Source of the DNA: Acidobacteriota bacterium
GTDB lineage: Bacteria > Acidobacteriota > Thermoanaerobaculia > Multivoradales > Multivoraceae
NCBI GenBank assembly: GCA_003388555.1
Contig: QQVD01000024.1
Coordinates: forward strand, 1-52,208
Reading direction: 5' to 3'
Length of the DNA stretch: 52,208 nt
The position numbers and the translations under genes are program-made. Position 1 is the stretch's first letter. Each line of letters begins with the position of its first letter. The notes beneath the pieces were generated by a model. That model was not told the origin of the DNA. It worked only from the letters and a program-made list of their open reading frames with translations, and searched no databases. Positions 52,041 through 52,208 of the stretch are shown piece after piece.

Positions 52041-52208
52041 TCATCCGGTGACCAGCTCGCCGGCCCCCGCCGCACGGCGCGGTCCCTCGACGCCACCGCG
52101 TCGCACCAGCTCGAAGAGGTCTGCGATCCGATCCAGGCCGGCCGCGGACTCGTCGTCCAGCTCCAGCCCGTACTCCTCCTCGATACGCGACACCAGCTCC
52201 ACCCGCGT
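52041..52208 (-). CDS. Acyl carrier protein, C-terminal end only
   Basis: The reading frame runs off the right edge; 55 codons remain before a TGA at 52041-52043. The start RVELVSRIEEEYGLELDDES resembles the helix II-III part of acyl carrier proteins that follows the phosphopantetheine Ser of DSL, and GLDRIADLFELVRR fits the last helix. The Ser and the first half are outside the window. Forty-four bases before the RND pump gene on the same strand, so it may belong to the same operon and to a lipid or aryl-polyene-like pathway whose product the pump exports. Confidence 0.7.
   Translation of the reverse strand, partial: TRVELVSRIEEEYGLELDDESAAGLDRIADLFELVRRGGVEGPRRAAGAGELVTG

Overview
The window is a GC-rich (by eye near 70% G+C), densely coded bacterial segment from a diderm (Gram-negative type) organism. 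The diderm assignment rests on an RND exporter / LolA-like / outer-membrane barrel operon, on many proteins with Sec signal peptides, and on periplasmic PQQ and cytochrome c / copper enzymes. The combination of ELWxxDGT-repeat proteins, CSLREA-type beta-helix proteins, the FWFF...VKVLDG domain, DFSGVW and DUF2911 proteins, and an ECF-sigma/serine-threonine kinase pair suggests Acidobacteriota, perhaps near Thermoanaerobaculia. This is inference from family associations; there is no rRNA or marker gene here. I see no tRNA, rRNA, CRISPR array, phage gene or insertion sequence.

Layout. 0.1-9.8 kb: secreted repeat proteins (beta-helix, FG-GAP propeller, ELWxxDGT) and small secreted proteins. 9.9-12.2 kb: a two-gene unit with a double-DTGA aspartyl protease. 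12.5-15.4 kb: NmrA-like reductase, DUF1772 membrane protein, AraC regulator and a small cysteine-rich CWC protein that overlaps its neighbours. 15.4-17.1 kb: a sortase next to its probable LPQTA substrate. 17.6-22 kb: an ELWxxDGT protein broken by one in-frame TGA, and a CSLREA beta-helix protein. 22.2-25.4 kb: ECF sigma factor and TPR-tailed Ser/Thr kinase. 25.7-32.6 kb: small secreted proteins, an FG-GAP protein, and an unexplained three-gene operon (TPR protein, HEVGH metallopeptidase, DUF900 hydrolase). 32.8-35.2 kb: an RnfD-like membrane protein fused in frame to DUF2330. 35.2-36.1 kb: vapBC with a perfect palindrome upstream and a VapC remnant on the other strand. 36.2-43.8 kb: metabolism and transport (DFSGVW protein, PQQ dehydrogenase, DUF2911, cytochrome c/Cu monooxygenase, YfcC-like carrier). 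43.9-47 kb: methyltransferase, another beta-helix protein, MntA-HepT module. 47.5-52.2 kb: barrel, LolA-like protein and RND exporter operon, preceded by the truncated end of an acyl carrier protein gene.

The strongest unifying signal is a 20-residue C-terminal tail of the form [LI]F-x-D-[GD]-[FY]-[ED]-[ST]-G-x4-WS-x3-P, ending exactly at the last codon. Six otherwise unrelated secreted proteins (beta-helix, FG-GAP, ELWxxDGT) on both strands carry it. It has no hydrophobic segment or basic end, so it is not LPXTG-, PEP-CTERM- or GlyGly-CTERM-like; I infer a surface-sorting or anchoring tag. A separate, dedicated sortase/LPQTA pair lies in the same window.
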